Shown piece after piece: positions 9,050 through 17,732 of a stretch of DNA of 64,000 nucleotides (position 1 is its first letter; every line of letters starts with the position of its first letter). Under the pieces are notes generated by a model. That model was not told the DNA's origin, searched no databases, and was given only the letters and a program-made list of their open reading frames with translations. Both the position numbers and the translations under genes were made by a program. The DNA comes from Streptomyces sp. NBC_00190. Lineage in GTDB: Bacteria > Actinomycetota > Actinomycetes > Streptomycetales > Streptomycetaceae. Location: the NCBI RefSeq assembly GCF_036203305.1, contig NZ_CP108131.1, positions 5,828,001 to 5,892,000 of the forward strand, in the 5' to 3' direction.

Positions 9050-9437
9050 TGCCGAAAATTCACGCGAGGCGGGCGGGGGCCGAGCGCCGACGGACAGATC
9101 TGTCGGCCGTTCCTTCACGAATGCGATCGCGAGTGCGGTCCGGTGTCCGTCGACGGATTCTGCGGAGCCGTCCGGTCCGGATGGTGGACGTCGGCGCGGT
9201 GGCTGATCAGGGGGTTGTACGGCGGAGAGTCGGGCGGGGCGGAGTGCGGTCGGACTCGGCTGGTCCGTTTGTCATGGATGTCTTTCGCGGCGACGGCGAT
9301 GTATCACACGGAGGTGTGCGGGAGCGAACGAGAGGATCCGGACACGGGCCGGACGCGCGTCGCGACCGCGACGGAGCCGCGTCGGACCCGGGGCGGGGTG
9401 TGCAGGCGGCGCGGGGCGGCGTAACCTTGCTGGCGCC
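9050..9437. other. Stretch without a convincing gene
   Basis: The roughly 390 bases between the exporter operators and rnhB hold open frames on both strands, but none has a clear ribosome site, a recognisable domain or family-like composition. I looked in particular for a TetR helix-turn-helix and did not find one. It may be a decayed regulator gene or plain spacer. Confidence 0.5.
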
Positions 9438-10148
9438 ATGCCGTACGAAGCACCCACCCACACCGTCGAACGCTCCCTCCGTGCAACCACCGGCGCCAAG
9501 GTCATCGCCGGGGTCGACGAAGTCGGACGAGGGGCCTGGGCCGGTCCCGTCACCGTGTGCGCGGCGATCACCGGTCTGCGCCGGCCGCCTGCGGGCCTCA
9601 CCGACTCCAAACTGCTCACCGCCAAACGGCGCGACGCCCTCGTCGACGTCCTGGAGGCCTGGGTCACCGCGTACGCCCTCGGGCACTCCTCCCCGGAGGA
9701 GATCGACGAACTGGGGATGACCGCCGCCCTGCGGCTCGCCGCGGAGCGTGCTCTGGAAGCGCTGCCGGTGCGGCCCGACGCGGTGATCCTCGACGGCAAG
9801 CACGACTATCTCGGCTCGCCCTGGCGGGTCCGTACGGTGATCAAGGGCGACCAGTCCTGCGTCGCCGTCGCGGCTGCCTCGGTCATCGCCAAGGTCCGCC
9901 GTGACCGCATGATGGCCGAGATAGGCGAACAGGGCGGTGGAATCGAGGACTTCGCTTTCGCCGCCAACGCCGGATACCCCTCACCTGTGCACCGGGCGGC
10001 GTTGGAGGTGCGGGGGCCTACCCCCTACCACCGGCTCTCGTGGTCGTACCTCGACGCGCTTCCCCAGTGGCGCCACCTCAAGAAGGTGCGCCGCAGCGAG
10101 GAGTCGATGGAGCTGGAAAACGGAGGCCAACTCGGCTTCGATTTCTGA
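9438..10148 (+). CDS. rnhB: Ribonuclease HII
   Basis: Cleaves the RNA strand of RNA-DNA hybrids and single ribonucleotides in DNA. The diagnostic N-terminal motif [14 protein letters not shown] supplies Asp27 and Glu28; the third acidic residue is in [10 protein letters not shown], and the fourth in the C-terminal half. [21 protein letters not shown] is the conserved helix. Length 236 aa is normal. The ATG is preceded by a weak ribosome site, and a perfect hairpin follows the stop. Confidence 0.95.
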   Translation: MPYEAPTHTVERSLRATTGAKVIAGVDEVGRGAWAGPVTVCAAITGLRRPPAGLTDSKLLTAKRRDALVDVLEAWVTAYALGHSSPEEIDELGMTAALRLAAERALEALPVRPDAVILDGKHDYLGSPWRVRTVIKGDQSCVAVAAASVIAKVRRDRMMAEIGEQGGGIEDFAFAANAGYPSPVHRAALEVRGPTPYHRLSWSYLDALPQWRHLKKVRRSEESMELENGGQLGFDF

Positions 10149-10168
10149 TCGCACCCATGTGCCGCTGA

Positions 10169-10187
10169 CCGGTACGTTTCGTACCGG
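10169..10187 (+). terminator. Hairpin after rnhB
   Basis: CCGGTACG, a three-base loop and CGTACCGG form a perfect 8-bp stem 20 bases after the rnhB stop, before the next gene. Confidence 0.55.
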
Positions 10188-10239
10188 CGTTTGATAGACA
10201 CCACGTCACGCCTCTCACCCCGCCATCGAGGAGCCTCAG

Positions 10240-10839
10240 ATTCACGAGAGTGCCCAGGGTCCCCGCGTCACGCCGGCCGCGAGCCGCACCGCGCAGACCC
10301 CCCGCCCCGTACCTGGTCCGCGTCCCGCCGCCGTGCCCCGGCCCGGACGCCCCGGTCCCGTCCGGCCCGCCCCGCCCGTTCAGCAGGCCACTCCCGGACC
10401 CGTTCCCGTAGCCACCGCGGTTCCCGCCGCGCCGTCCGTCTCGGCGGCGGTCCCGCAGATCCAGCTGATCCCGGCATCCGCCGAGGGTGCGCTGGACGCG
10501 GCCGAAGAGGCCGTTGACCTGCTGCTCGACACCGGGCGCGCGCCCGGTGACATCCTGGTGCTCACCACCGGCGACCCGCACCCGTGGGCCGCTCACGAGC
10601 TGTCCTTCGGCGAGGCCGCGTACTGGGCCCTGCACGAGGCCGGGGACGACGTCTTCTACGCGGACGCCGCGCACGTCAAGCGCGCCTCCGGCCGTCCGGT
10701 CGTGGTCTTCGCCGTCAACGGCGGAGCGGTCGACGCGGTCGTCGGCGCCCTGCCAGTCGCCCTCGCGCGGGCCGGTGCGCTGCTGATCGTGTGCGGTGAC
10801 CCGACGCAGATCAACTCCGTTCTGGGTGCGGGCGTCTGA
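10240..10839 (+). CDS. Conserved hypothetical protein, probably with a non-standard ATT start
   Basis: The product has a Pro/Arg/Ala-rich N-terminal third and then a compact domain with the sequence GDILVLTTGDPHPWAAHELSF and a closing GALLIVCGDPTQINSVLGAGV. The domain has alternating hydrophobic strands and helices; no known motif was recognised. No ATG, GTG or TTG exists in frame between the upstream stop at 10195 and the GTG at 10333, and that GTG has no ribosome site. An ATT at 10240 lies six bases after GAGGAG and begins IHESAQGPRVTPAA, which reads like a normal N-terminus. The start at 10333 (168 aa) is the conservative alternative. It may be cotranscribed weakly with rnhB despite the hairpin. 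Confidence 0.65.
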   Translation: MHESAQGPRVTPAASRTAQTPRPVPGPRPAAVPRPGRPGPVRPAPPVQQATPGPVPVATAVPAAPSVSAAVPQIQLIPASAEGALDAAEEAVDLLLDTGRAPGDILVLTTGDPHPWAAHELSFGEAAYWALHEAGDDVFYADAAHVKRASGRPVVVFAVNGGAVDAVVGALPVALARAGALLIVCGDPTQINSVLGAGV

Positions 10840-10866
10840 CGCCCCGTATCCCGGTCCGGGCGAGGG

Positions 10867-10893
10867 GCGGGGCGGGCCGACGGCCGGCCCCGC
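10867..10893. terminator. Bidirectional hairpin between convergent hypothetical genes
   Basis: Twelve-base arms (GCGGGGCGGGCC and GGCCGGCCCCGC, one mismatch) around a GAC loop lie 27 bases after one stop and well before the other. The remaining bases to 11071 show nothing else. Confidence 0.5.
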
Positions 10894-11071
10894 TTGAAGC
10901 CCGGAGGCTGATCCGCCGTACGCCCGCGCCTGGGTGTACGGCCGTGAGGCGTGCCCGCCGGAGTCCGCCCGCACGTGGGTCGGATGCCGGTGGTTGGCAT
11001 ACCTGTGGTCCGCGTGTCGGCGGTCTGCCCGTCCGGGTATGCACCCGTGCGGCCGGGCGGCGGTACGGCGG

Positions 11072-11701
11072 TCAGCGCGCGGCGGTTCGGCGCAGGGCCT
11101 CGGCCGCGCCGCCGCCGCTGTGCAGGGCGAGCGGGGAGAACTCGGCCACCGTGTCGCCGAGCCGCTGAGGCCGCGAGTCCGAGCTGGGCCGCCGGCCGCC
11201 CCGGCCCTCGCCGAGAACCTGCCACCCGCCCCGGGTCAGCGTGATGTACGCGCCGCAGCGCAGCCCGTGCAGGGTGCAGGCGTCCCGCAGTCCCCACATC
11301 CACGCGCCGTCCTCCTCGGTCCACCGCTCGTCGCCCTCGCGGCAGTAGAGCAGCACGGCCGTCCGCACCGGGGTCCGTCGCCGCAGGTCGTGCGGGAGGA
11401 CCCGGCGCAGCGCGGAGAGCAGGGCGTTGCGGTACTCCCAGCCGTCGGCCGAGGTCGACCGCTGCACGAAGGAGGCGCTCGCCACGAGCTGCTCCTCCGG
11501 GCCGAGGACGGCGATGACCGCGGTCGACGGCGCCGGGGCGTGCCGCGAGTGCAGCCCGCTGACGACCTCACGAGGATTGCGCAGCAGCGGAATTCCCGCC
11601 GCTGTCCATTCGGCGGGTTCCAGCAGCCGGCCGTGCCGGCTGGCGCCGCCGGTGGCCGCTTTCAGGGACGTGGTCGAGAGCGGGGCGAATCCGAAGGTCA
11701 C
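11072..11701 (-). CDS. Hypothetical protein
   Basis: 209 residues. The GTG start chosen (VTFGFAPLSTTS) has AAGGGAGG six bases upstream; longer in-frame versions reach back to 11896 but have noisy, Arg-rich sequence. The middle contains AVIAVLGPEEQLVASASFVQR and TAVLLYCREGDERWTEEDGAW, which read as two strand-helix units of a globular cytoplasmic domain, and GLRCGAYITLTRGGWQVLGEGR near the end. No family was recognised. It follows the RecQ-like gene on the same strand after a gap of about 215 bases. Confidence 0.6.
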   Translation of the reverse strand: MTFGFAPLSTTSLKAATGGASRHGRLLEPAEWTAAGIPLLRNPREVVSGLHSRHAPAPSTAVIAVLGPEEQLVASASFVQRSTSADGWEYRNALLSALRRVLPHDLRRRTPVRTAVLLYCREGDERWTEEDGAWMWGLRDACTLHGLRCGAYITLTRGGWQVLGEGRGGRRPSSDSRPQRLGDTVAEFSPLALHSGGGAAEALRRTAAR

Positions 11702-11916
11702 GGTCCTCCCTTCGGGTACACGCCCGCGGACGGGCACGGCTGGAGTGTGGGCGCGCCGCAGCGCGGCCCAAAAGAGTGCCGCGGAGCCGAGCGGGAGCAC
11801 TCCAATTCTCGCGTGGCCCCGGAGCATGCGGCAACGAGCAATTGACGCCGCCGACCGGAATTCGCCGGTATGCCGTTCATATCCTTGCCCCGCCACGCCG
11901 AAGATGACTCATTCGG

Positions 11917-14076
11917 CTACGGCTGGACCGCCAGTACCAGTGGGAGCACCCCCTTCGCGCCCGCCCGGCGCAGCAGCCGAGCGGCCACGGCGAGGGTCCA
12001 TCCGCTCTCCGCTCGGTCGTCCACGAGGAGAACCGGCCCTGACGCCTCGGCCAATGTCGCCGCGAGGGCCGGGGGCACGGTCAAGGCCTGGTGGAGCCCC
12101 CGCACCCGCTGGGCGCTGTTGGAGGAGGGCAGACCGTACTCCGGTACCTGGTCCGTGTACGCGACCGTCCCGAGCAGCGGCATCCTCCCCACCTCGGCGA
12201 TGCGTGCGGCCAGCGAACCGACCAGCTGGGGGCGGCTTCGCGAGGGCAGCGCGACCACGCCCACCGGCCGGGCCGGGGCGTCCGGCTCCCCCGAGGCCCA
12301 GCCGCCGGGGCCGCGGGCCCAGTCGGCGAGGACGGCCACCACGGCCTGTGCGACGTCGTTGGGAACGGGCTGGTCCGGACTCTCCGGGGCGAGCATCGGG
12401 CGCAGCCGGTTGCCCCAGCCGATGTCGGACAGCCGGCCCAGTGCCCGGCCGGTGGCGGCCTGCTCCCCGGCCGGGATGCGGCCCTTGAGGTCGACGCCGA
12501 CGGCCGTGAGCCCGGTCGGCCACATCTTGCGCGGTTCCAGCTCCACGCCCGGGCGGCCGAGTTCGCCGCGTGCGGTGTCCAGCGCGGTGGTGGAGACGTC
12601 CGCGGTGAACCGGGCCCCGGCACAGTTGTCGCAGCGGCCGCACGGCGCGGCTTCCTCGTCGTCGAGTTGGCGGCGCAGGAACTCCATCCGGCACGCCGTG
12701 GCCGCCGCGTAGTCGCGCATGGCCTGCTGCTCCGCGGCTCGCTGGCGGGCCACCCACGCGTAGCGCTCGGCGTCGTACGCCCACGGCTCGCCGGTCGAGG
12801 TCCAGCCGCCCTTGACCCGGTGCACGGCCCCGTCCACGTCCAGCACCTTGAGCATGGTCTCGAGCCGGGTGCGCCGCAGGTCGACCAGCGGCTCCAGCGC
12901 GGGCAGCGACATCGGCCGGCCCGCCTGGGCCAGAACGTCGAGGGTGCGGCGCACCTGCTCCTCGGGCGGGAAGGCCACCGAGGCGAAGTACTGCCAGATC
13001 GCCTCGTCCTCCCGGCCGGGCAGGAGCAGGACCTCGGCGTGCTCCACACCGCGGCCGGCGCGGCCGACCTGCTGGTAGTAGGCGATGGGGGAGGAGGGGG
13101 AGCCCAGGTGCACGACGAAGCCGAGGTCGGGCTTGTCGAAGCCCATGCCGAGGGCGGAGGTGGCGACCAGCGCCTTGACCCGGTTGGCCTGGAGGTCGTC
13201 CTCGGCCTGCTGGCGGTCGGCGTTCTCCGTCTTCCCGGTGTACGAGGCGACCGTGTGCCCGCGGCGGCGCAGGTACGCGGTGACCTCCTCGGCCGCCGCG
13301 ACGGTCAGCGTGTAGATGATCCCGGAGCCGGGCAGCTCGCCCAGGTGGTCGGCGAGCCAGGCCAGCCGGTGTGCCGCGTCGGGCAGGGTCAGCACCGCCA
13401 GGCTCAGGCTTTCGCGGTCCAGCGGGCCGCGCAGGACCAGTGCGTCCGTGCCGGCGCCTGTACCGAGCTGCTCCGCGACGTCGGCCGTCACACGGGCGTT
13501 GGCCGTCGCGGTCGTGGCCAGCACCGGGACGCCCGGCGGGAGGTCGGCGAGCATCGTGCGCAGCCGCCGGTAGTCGGGACGGAAGTCGTGGCCCCAGTCG
13601 GAGATGCAGTGGGCCTCGTCCACGACGAGCAGACCGGTGGCGGCGGACAGTTTGGGGAGCACCTGGTCGCGGAAGTCCGGGTTGTTCAGCCGTTCCGGGC
13701 TCACCAGCAGGACGTCGACCTCGCCCGACGCGACCTCGGCCTGGATTCCCTCCCATTCCTCGGGATTGGCGGAATTGATGGTGCGGGCGCGGATCCCCGC
13801 GCGGGCGGCGGCCTCGACCTGGTTGCGCATCAGGGCGAGGAGCGGGGAGACGATCACGGTGGGACCGGCGCCGCTCGCACGCAGCAGCGAGGTGGCGACG
13901 AAGTACACCGCGGACTTGCCCCAGCCCGTGCGCTGTACCACCAGCGCCCGCCGCTTGTGCGCGACGAGGGCCTCGATCGCCCGCCACTGGTCCTCGCGCA
14001 GCCGCGCGGTTCCCGTGGGATCGCCCACGAGGCGGGCTAGTACGGAGTCGGCCGAGGACCTCAGGTCTGCGTTCAT
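11917..14076 (-). CDS. RecQ-like ATP-dependent DNA helicase with C-terminal phosphoribosyltransferase-like domain
   Basis: 719 residues. Superfamily 2 helicase motifs are in order: motif 0 LREDQWRAIEAL, Walker A RTGWGKS (residues 49-55), DEAHCISDWGHDFRPDY (153-169, with the RecQ aromatic loop), and motif VI QQVGRAGR. A four-Cys zinc site (CRMEFLRR...CGRCDNC, about 465-485) identifies the RecQ class. The normal winged-helix/HRDC region is followed instead by a phosphoribosyltransferase-type pyrophosphate loop, VLLVDDRAESGWTLAVAARLL (about 675-695). ATP-driven 3'-5' unwinding in repair is the family role. The start is ambiguous: MNADL at 14076 is used; MHGG at 14088 is possible. Divergent from the DUF4192 gene across a DnaA-box-like pair. 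Confidence 0.9.
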   Translation of the reverse strand: MNADLRSSADSVLARLVGDPTGTARLREDQWRAIEALVAHKRRALVVQRTGWGKSAVYFVATSLLRASGAGPTVIVSPLLALMRNQVEAAARAGIRARTINSANPEEWEGIQAEVASGEVDVLLVSPERLNNPDFRDQVLPKLSAATGLLVVDEAHCISDWGHDFRPDYRRLRTMLADLPPGVPVLATTATANARVTADVAEQLGTGAGTDALVLRGPLDRESLSLAVLTLPDAAHRLAWLADHLGELPGSGIIYTLTVAAAEEVTAYLRRRGHTVASYTGKTENADRQQAEDDLQANRVKALVATSALGMGFDKPDLGFVVHLGSPSSPIAYYQQVGRAGRGVEHAEVLLLPGREDEAIWQYFASVAFPPEEQVRRTLDVLAQAGRPMSLPALEPLVDLRRTRLETMLKVLDVDGAVHRVKGGWTSTGEPWAYDAERYAWVARQRAAEQQAMRDYAAATACRMEFLRRQLDDEEAAPCGRCDNCAGARFTADVSTTALDTARGELGRPGVELEPRKMWPTGLTAVGVDLKGRIPAGEQAATGRALGRLSDIGWGNRLRPMLAPESPDQPVPNDVAQAVVAVLADWARGPGGWASGEPDAPARPVGVVALPSRSRPQLVGSLAARIAEVGRMPLLGTVAYTDQVPEYGLPSSNSAQRVRGLHQALTVPPALAATLAEASGPVLLVDDRAESGWTLAVAARLLRRAGAKGVLPLVLAVQP

Positions 14077-14125
14077 GCCCCCATGCAACCCGATGGCTCC
14101 GACATAGCGCCAATGCCGCTCTGAG

Positions 14126-14162
14126 CCTGTGGATGTTGAGCGGTCAAATGGTTATCCACAGG
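14126..14162. promoter_or_regulatory. Inverted pair of DnaA-box-like sites
   Basis: CCTGTGGAT (14126-14134) and ATCCACAGG (14154-14162) form a perfect inverted repeat. One side is an exact TTATCCACA (14152-14160); the other reads ACATCCACA on the complement, two mismatches. The pair lies in the 120-base gap between the divergent helicase and DUF4192 genes, so DnaA could bind there. Confidence 0.45.
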
Positions 14163-14199
14163 GCTTTCGGGATCGGATCACGCACGGGATCTTCGGGAC

Positions 14200-15465
14200 A
14201 TGACGAACAACCACGAATCGCGCACCCCGTCCGGCCAGCCGTCCATCAGCTCGGCCGGATCCACCTCGGACTCCCGGATCACTCTGCGCAGCCCGGCCGA
14301 GCTGGCCGACGCCCTGCCCTACATGCTCGGCTTCCACCCCACGGACTCTCTGGTCATGGTCGCCGTGCACGGCGATGGCGGGCGGTTCGGCGGCCGGCTG
14401 CGCGTCGGCATCCCGGCAACCCCCGCGGAATGGGAGGACACCGCACGGCAGGTCGCCGACTGCCTGATCCGCGGCAGCGAGCGGCGCGGGAGCAAGCCCG
14501 ACGGCATCGTCGTCTTCCTCTGCCAGGAGCCGCAGGGAGAGGAGAGCGGCCGGCGGGTGATGACCCGGCTGCGGCCGCTCGCCCAGCGGATCCGGCTGGC
14601 CTGCGGCGCGCTGGACGTGCCCGTTCTGGAGGCCCTGTGCCTCTCCGCGGGCCGATTCTGGTCCTACGTATGCCCCGACGAGCGCTGCTGCCCGGCCGAG
14701 GGCAGCCCGCTGGCCGCGGTCGGCACCTCCGTGATGGCCGCCGCGGCCACCTTCGCCGGGCTCCAGGTCCGGGGCTCCCTCAAGGACATCGAGGGCCGGC
14801 TGGCGCCGCTGCGCGGGGCTGTCGCCGCGGAGATGGAGAGCGCCCTGGACCGGGCGGCAGCCGCCCTGGTACCGAAGATCCTCGACGGGGCCACCCGGGA
14901 GGAGGTCGGCGCCGAGACCCTCACGCTGGCCCGTTCCCTGATGCGGCGGATGACCCTCGCGCCGCCCGTGGAGGGAGGTCCCCACGCCGATGACTGGGAC
15001 GACGCGCTGCTCGGCCACGACGAGGCCGCCTCAGTGATCCTCGGCCTCCAGGACCGTGAGATCAGGGACATCGCGGCCGAGTGGATGGAGGACGAGGAGG
15101 CAGCGCCCGCCCTGCGGCTGTGGCGGGCCCTGGCCCGGCGCTGTGTCGGGGCGTACGGCGAACACGCGGCGGCCCCGCTCACCCTCGCGGGCTGGGTCTC
15201 CTGGTCCACCGGGGACGAGCCGACCGCCCGGATCGCCCTCGGACTTGCCTTGCAGGCAGACGGCGAATACCGCTTCGCCCAACTGCTCCACCACGCCTGC
15301 AACGAGGGCATCGACCCCGAGGGACTGCGGCAATGCCTGCGGGAGGAACGGCGGCGCCGCGAGCCCCGGCCGGGGCGGCGGACCGCGGGTACCCGTCCCC
15401 CCGGCCGCCGCGGCAAGGCGGCTCCCCGCCGTGAGCCCCGCCGCACCGCGGGGAGCGGGCAGTGA
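14200..15465 (+). CDS. DUF4192 domain-containing protein
   Basis: 421 residues. The N-terminal block ITLRSPAELADALPYMLGFHPTDSLVMVAVHG is the signature of the actinobacterial DUF4192 family, whose function is not known to me. A Cys pair appears in PDERCCPAEGSP. The C-terminal part (EYRFAQLLHHACNEGIDPEGLRQCL) is helical, and the last 50 residues are basic and Pro/Arg-rich. The ATG chosen follows CGGGATCTTCGGGAC. It is divergent from the RecQ-like gene and is followed on the same strand by a glycosidase-like gene whose earliest possible start overlaps this stop (GTGA). Confidence 0.8.
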   Translation: MTNNHESRTPSGQPSISSAGSTSDSRITLRSPAELADALPYMLGFHPTDSLVMVAVHGDGGRFGGRLRVGIPATPAEWEDTARQVADCLIRGSERRGSKPDGIVVFLCQEPQGEESGRRVMTRLRPLAQRIRLACGALDVPVLEALCLSAGRFWSYVCPDERCCPAEGSPLAAVGTSVMAAAATFAGLQVRGSLKDIEGRLAPLRGAVAAEMESALDRAAAALVPKILDGATREEVGAETLTLARSLMRRMTLAPPVEGGPHADDWDDALLGHDEAASVILGLQDREIRDIAAEWMEDEEAAPALRLWRALARRCVGAYGEHAAAPLTLAGWVSWSTGDEPTARIALGLALQADGEYRFAQLLHHACNEGIDPEGLRQCLREERRRREPRPGRRTAGTRPPGRRGKAAPRREPRRTAGSGQ

Positions 15466-15674
15466 GCCCGCTGCGGCCCCGGCACGGGACCCGGGTGCGG
15501 CGGCTGCGAAGGGCCCTGGGCGCGGTCCTGAGGCGGCCGCCCCGTCCCGGGCGTGCGCGGTCGGCGGTACGGCCCGTGACCCGGGCGGGGGTGGGGACGT
15601 TCAGTTGTGGGGCGGTGGGGGACCGGCCGCGCCGCCGCCCAGCCGAACCGACCGGAGCGCAGACAAGGCGACGC

Positions 15675-17663
15675 ATGTCTCACCCCGCACCCTCCCGACC
15701 ACCCGGCGTGCCTGCCGCCCGCAGGTCCGAGCCACCGCCGGTGCACGGCGCCGTCATCTGCGTCGCGGCGCCCTGCCTGGTCATCTCGCCGGAGCACGGC
15801 CAGCTGACGGGGCGGGGGATCGACGGCATCTACCGTTCCGGGCGGCGGCTGCTCTCCCGGTGCGTGCTGCGCGTCGGCGGGCGGGAACCGGTGGCCGTCC
15901 AGGGGCGCAGCCTCGGCGCGGACCGTGCCGCCTTCACCGCCACGGTGCGCACCGGTGCCGAGCCCGGCCCCGATCCGGACGTCGGCGTGGAACGGGTCCG
16001 GCACGCGGACGGCACCGAGCGGATCACGCTGCGCAGCTTCACGGCCCGGCCGCTGCGCCTGTCCGTGGAGGTCCTGCTCGGCACGGACCTGGCCGAACTG
16101 GCCGCCGTGGCCGCCGGCCGGGCCGGGCCGGAGCTGCCCGCCGCGGTGCATGCCGCCGGGCTGCGCTGGAGCACCGGCGACGCCGAGGCGGTCACCGCCG
16201 CCGATCCGTCTCCGGACGACGCGCTGGCCTCCTCCGGGCTGCTGCGCTGGCAGCTCGAACTCGGTCCCGGTGAGTCCCGCACCATCGAGCTGCGGACCAC
16301 CCAGGACCGCGTCGTCCGGGCTCCGGCGGGCCAGGTGGCCAATCCGCTCGCCGCCGCCCGGGCCGAAGGGGACGACCCGAGAGCCGAGGCGTGGTTCCGG
16401 ACCGGCGTCGAGGACCTCGGGGCGCTGCTCCTGAGGGATCCCGCCGAGCCGGGCGACTCCTTCGCGGCAGCGGGGGTGCCATGGCGCCTGGGGCTGGCCC
16501 CGGCGGAGTCCCTGTGGGCCGCCCGGATGGCACTGCCGCTCGGGACCGGACTGGCCGCGGCCACCCTGCGGATCCTGGCCCGCAACCAGAGCGACAGGCG
16601 CGGGCCCGACGCGGGGAAGATCCCGGGACCTCTGCGGGGGGCGGGCCCGCAGCTCCCCCCGGGGTGCACGGGCACGGAGGCGACCCTGGCCTTCCCGGCG
16701 GTGCTCGCCGAGGCCCGGCTCTGGGGGATGCCGGAGGAGGAGGTGGACCGGCTGCTCCCCGCCGCCGAGCGGTGCCTCGACTGGCTGCGGGGCGCCCTGG
16801 GCGAGGACGGCTTCCTGGCCGATCCAGACCCGGGGCCGCGGCGCTGCGAGACCCAGGCCCACGCCCACCGGGCCGCGCTGCTCGGCGCGGACCTCCTCGC
16901 CGCACGCGGTCGGCCCGGCGCCGAGGAGTGGCGGCAGTGGGCGGCCGCGCTGCGGGAGCGGTTCCGGGCCGAGTTCTGGATCGACGGCCCGGACGGGGGG
17001 CGGCCCGCGGCGGCCCTGCATCCCGACGGCCGGCCGCTGCCCCGGCTGACGGGGGCCGCCGCCCACCTGCTCGACACCGGCCTCCTCAGCGGCGGCCGGC
17101 TCGCCCCGGGGCTTCTGGACCGGGTCCGCACCGAGCAGCTGGCCCGACTGCTCGGCGCGCCCGCCATGGACTCCGGGTGGGGGCTGCGGAGCATGGCGGC
17201 CAGGGAACCGGGTCACAACCCGTTCGGCCACCGATCCGGCGCGGTGCGCGCGTACGAGAGCGCCGTGGCGGTGGCCGGACTGGCCCAGGCGGGCTTCGAG
17301 AAGGAGGCCACCGGCCTGCTCCGGGGCCTGCTGGACGCGGCGGAGAGCTTCGGGTACCGGCTGCCGGAGATGTTCGCGGCCGAGCAGCGCACCTCCGGCA
17401 GCGCTCCGATTCCGCACCCGGCGGCCTGTCGCCCGGCCGCGGTGGCCGCCGCGGCCGGGATCCACGTCCTGACAGCCCTCGCCGGGATCCGCCCCGACGC
17501 CCCTGCGGGGACGGTCGCCCTCGCCCCCCTCCCCGGCGCACCGCTCGGTGCGCTGCGCCTCTCCGGCCTGCGTGTGTCGGGGGAGCCCTTCGCGGTCCGG
17601 ATCAGCCGGCTGGGCCTCGGCATGGTGGAGGAGGCGGCCGATGCGCTCGTACTGGGGGGCTAG
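15675..17663 (+). CDS. Glycogen debranching N-terminal domain protein (GH63/amylo-alpha-1,6-glucosidase-like)
   Basis: 662 residues. The N-terminal beta-rich region (VHGAVICVAAPCLVISPEHGQ... GIDGIYRSGRRLLSRCVLRVGG) matches the GDE_N domain; the C-terminal half (from about residue 300) is an (alpha/alpha) barrel with DSGWGLRSMA and HNPFGHRSGAVRAYESAV, as in GH63-like debranching enzymes. ETQAHAHRAAL and LPEMFAAEQR include acidic residues that could be catalytic; this is inference. The ATG at 15675 with AAGGCG upstream is preferred. A GTG at 15462 overlapping the DUF4192 stop would add 71 Arg/Pro-rich residues that look like noise. Substrate may be alpha-glucan or a related glycan. Confidence 0.78.
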   Translation: MSHPAPSRPPGVPAARRSEPPPVHGAVICVAAPCLVISPEHGQLTGRGIDGIYRSGRRLLSRCVLRVGGREPVAVQGRSLGADRAAFTATVRTGAEPGPDPDVGVERVRHADGTERITLRSFTARPLRLSVEVLLGTDLAELAAVAAGRAGPELPAAVHAAGLRWSTGDAEAVTAADPSPDDALASSGLLRWQLELGPGESRTIELRTTQDRVVRAPAGQVANPLAAARAEGDDPRAEAWFRTGVEDLGALLLRDPAEPGDSFAAAGVPWRLGLAPAESLWAARMALPLGTGLAAATLRILARNQSDRRGPDAGKIPGPLRGAGPQLPPGCTGTEATLAFPAVLAEARLWGMPEEEVDRLLPAAERCLDWLRGALGEDGFLADPDPGPRRCETQAHAHRAALLGADLLAARGRPGAEEWRQWAAALRERFRAEFWIDGPDGGRPAAALHPDGRPLPRLTGAAAHLLDTGLLSGGRLAPGLLDRVRTEQLARLLGAPAMDSGWGLRSMAAREPGHNPFGHRSGAVRAYESAVAVAGLAQAGFEKEATGLLRGLLDAAESFGYRLPEMFAAEQRTSGSAPIPHPAACRPAAVAAAAGIHVLTALAGIRPDAPAGTVALAPLPGAPLGALRLSGLRVSGEPFAVRISRLGLGMVEEAADALVLGG

Positions 17664-17704
17664 CCTCCACTCCAGCGTCTTCAAGGTCACCAAAGCGCTG
17701 TTTA

Positions 17705-17726
17705 TCGTCAGGCAGACGACTATGAT
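17705..17726 (+). promoter_or_regulatory. Candidate leaderless promoter with operator for the Nudix regulator
   Basis: TCGTCAGGCAGACGA (17705-17719) is a perfect inverted repeat directly followed by TATGAT (17721-17726), a good -10 element, with the ATG of the next gene only seven bases after it. A repressor on the repeat would block the promoter, which fits autoregulation. Confidence 0.45.
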
Positions 17727-17732
17727 CGCGGC

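Noticed and set aside
9049..9720. Open frame that might be the exporter's repressor
   Set aside because: Arg/Gly-rich with no helix-turn-helix, overlaps the start of rnhB in another frame and lacks a ribosome site.
15462..15674. N-terminal extension of the glycogen-debranching protein from the GTG overlapping the DUF4192 stop
   Set aside because: The GTGA overlap is tempting, but the 71 residues are Arg/Pro-rich and unlike the family; ATG at 15675 has a ribosome site.
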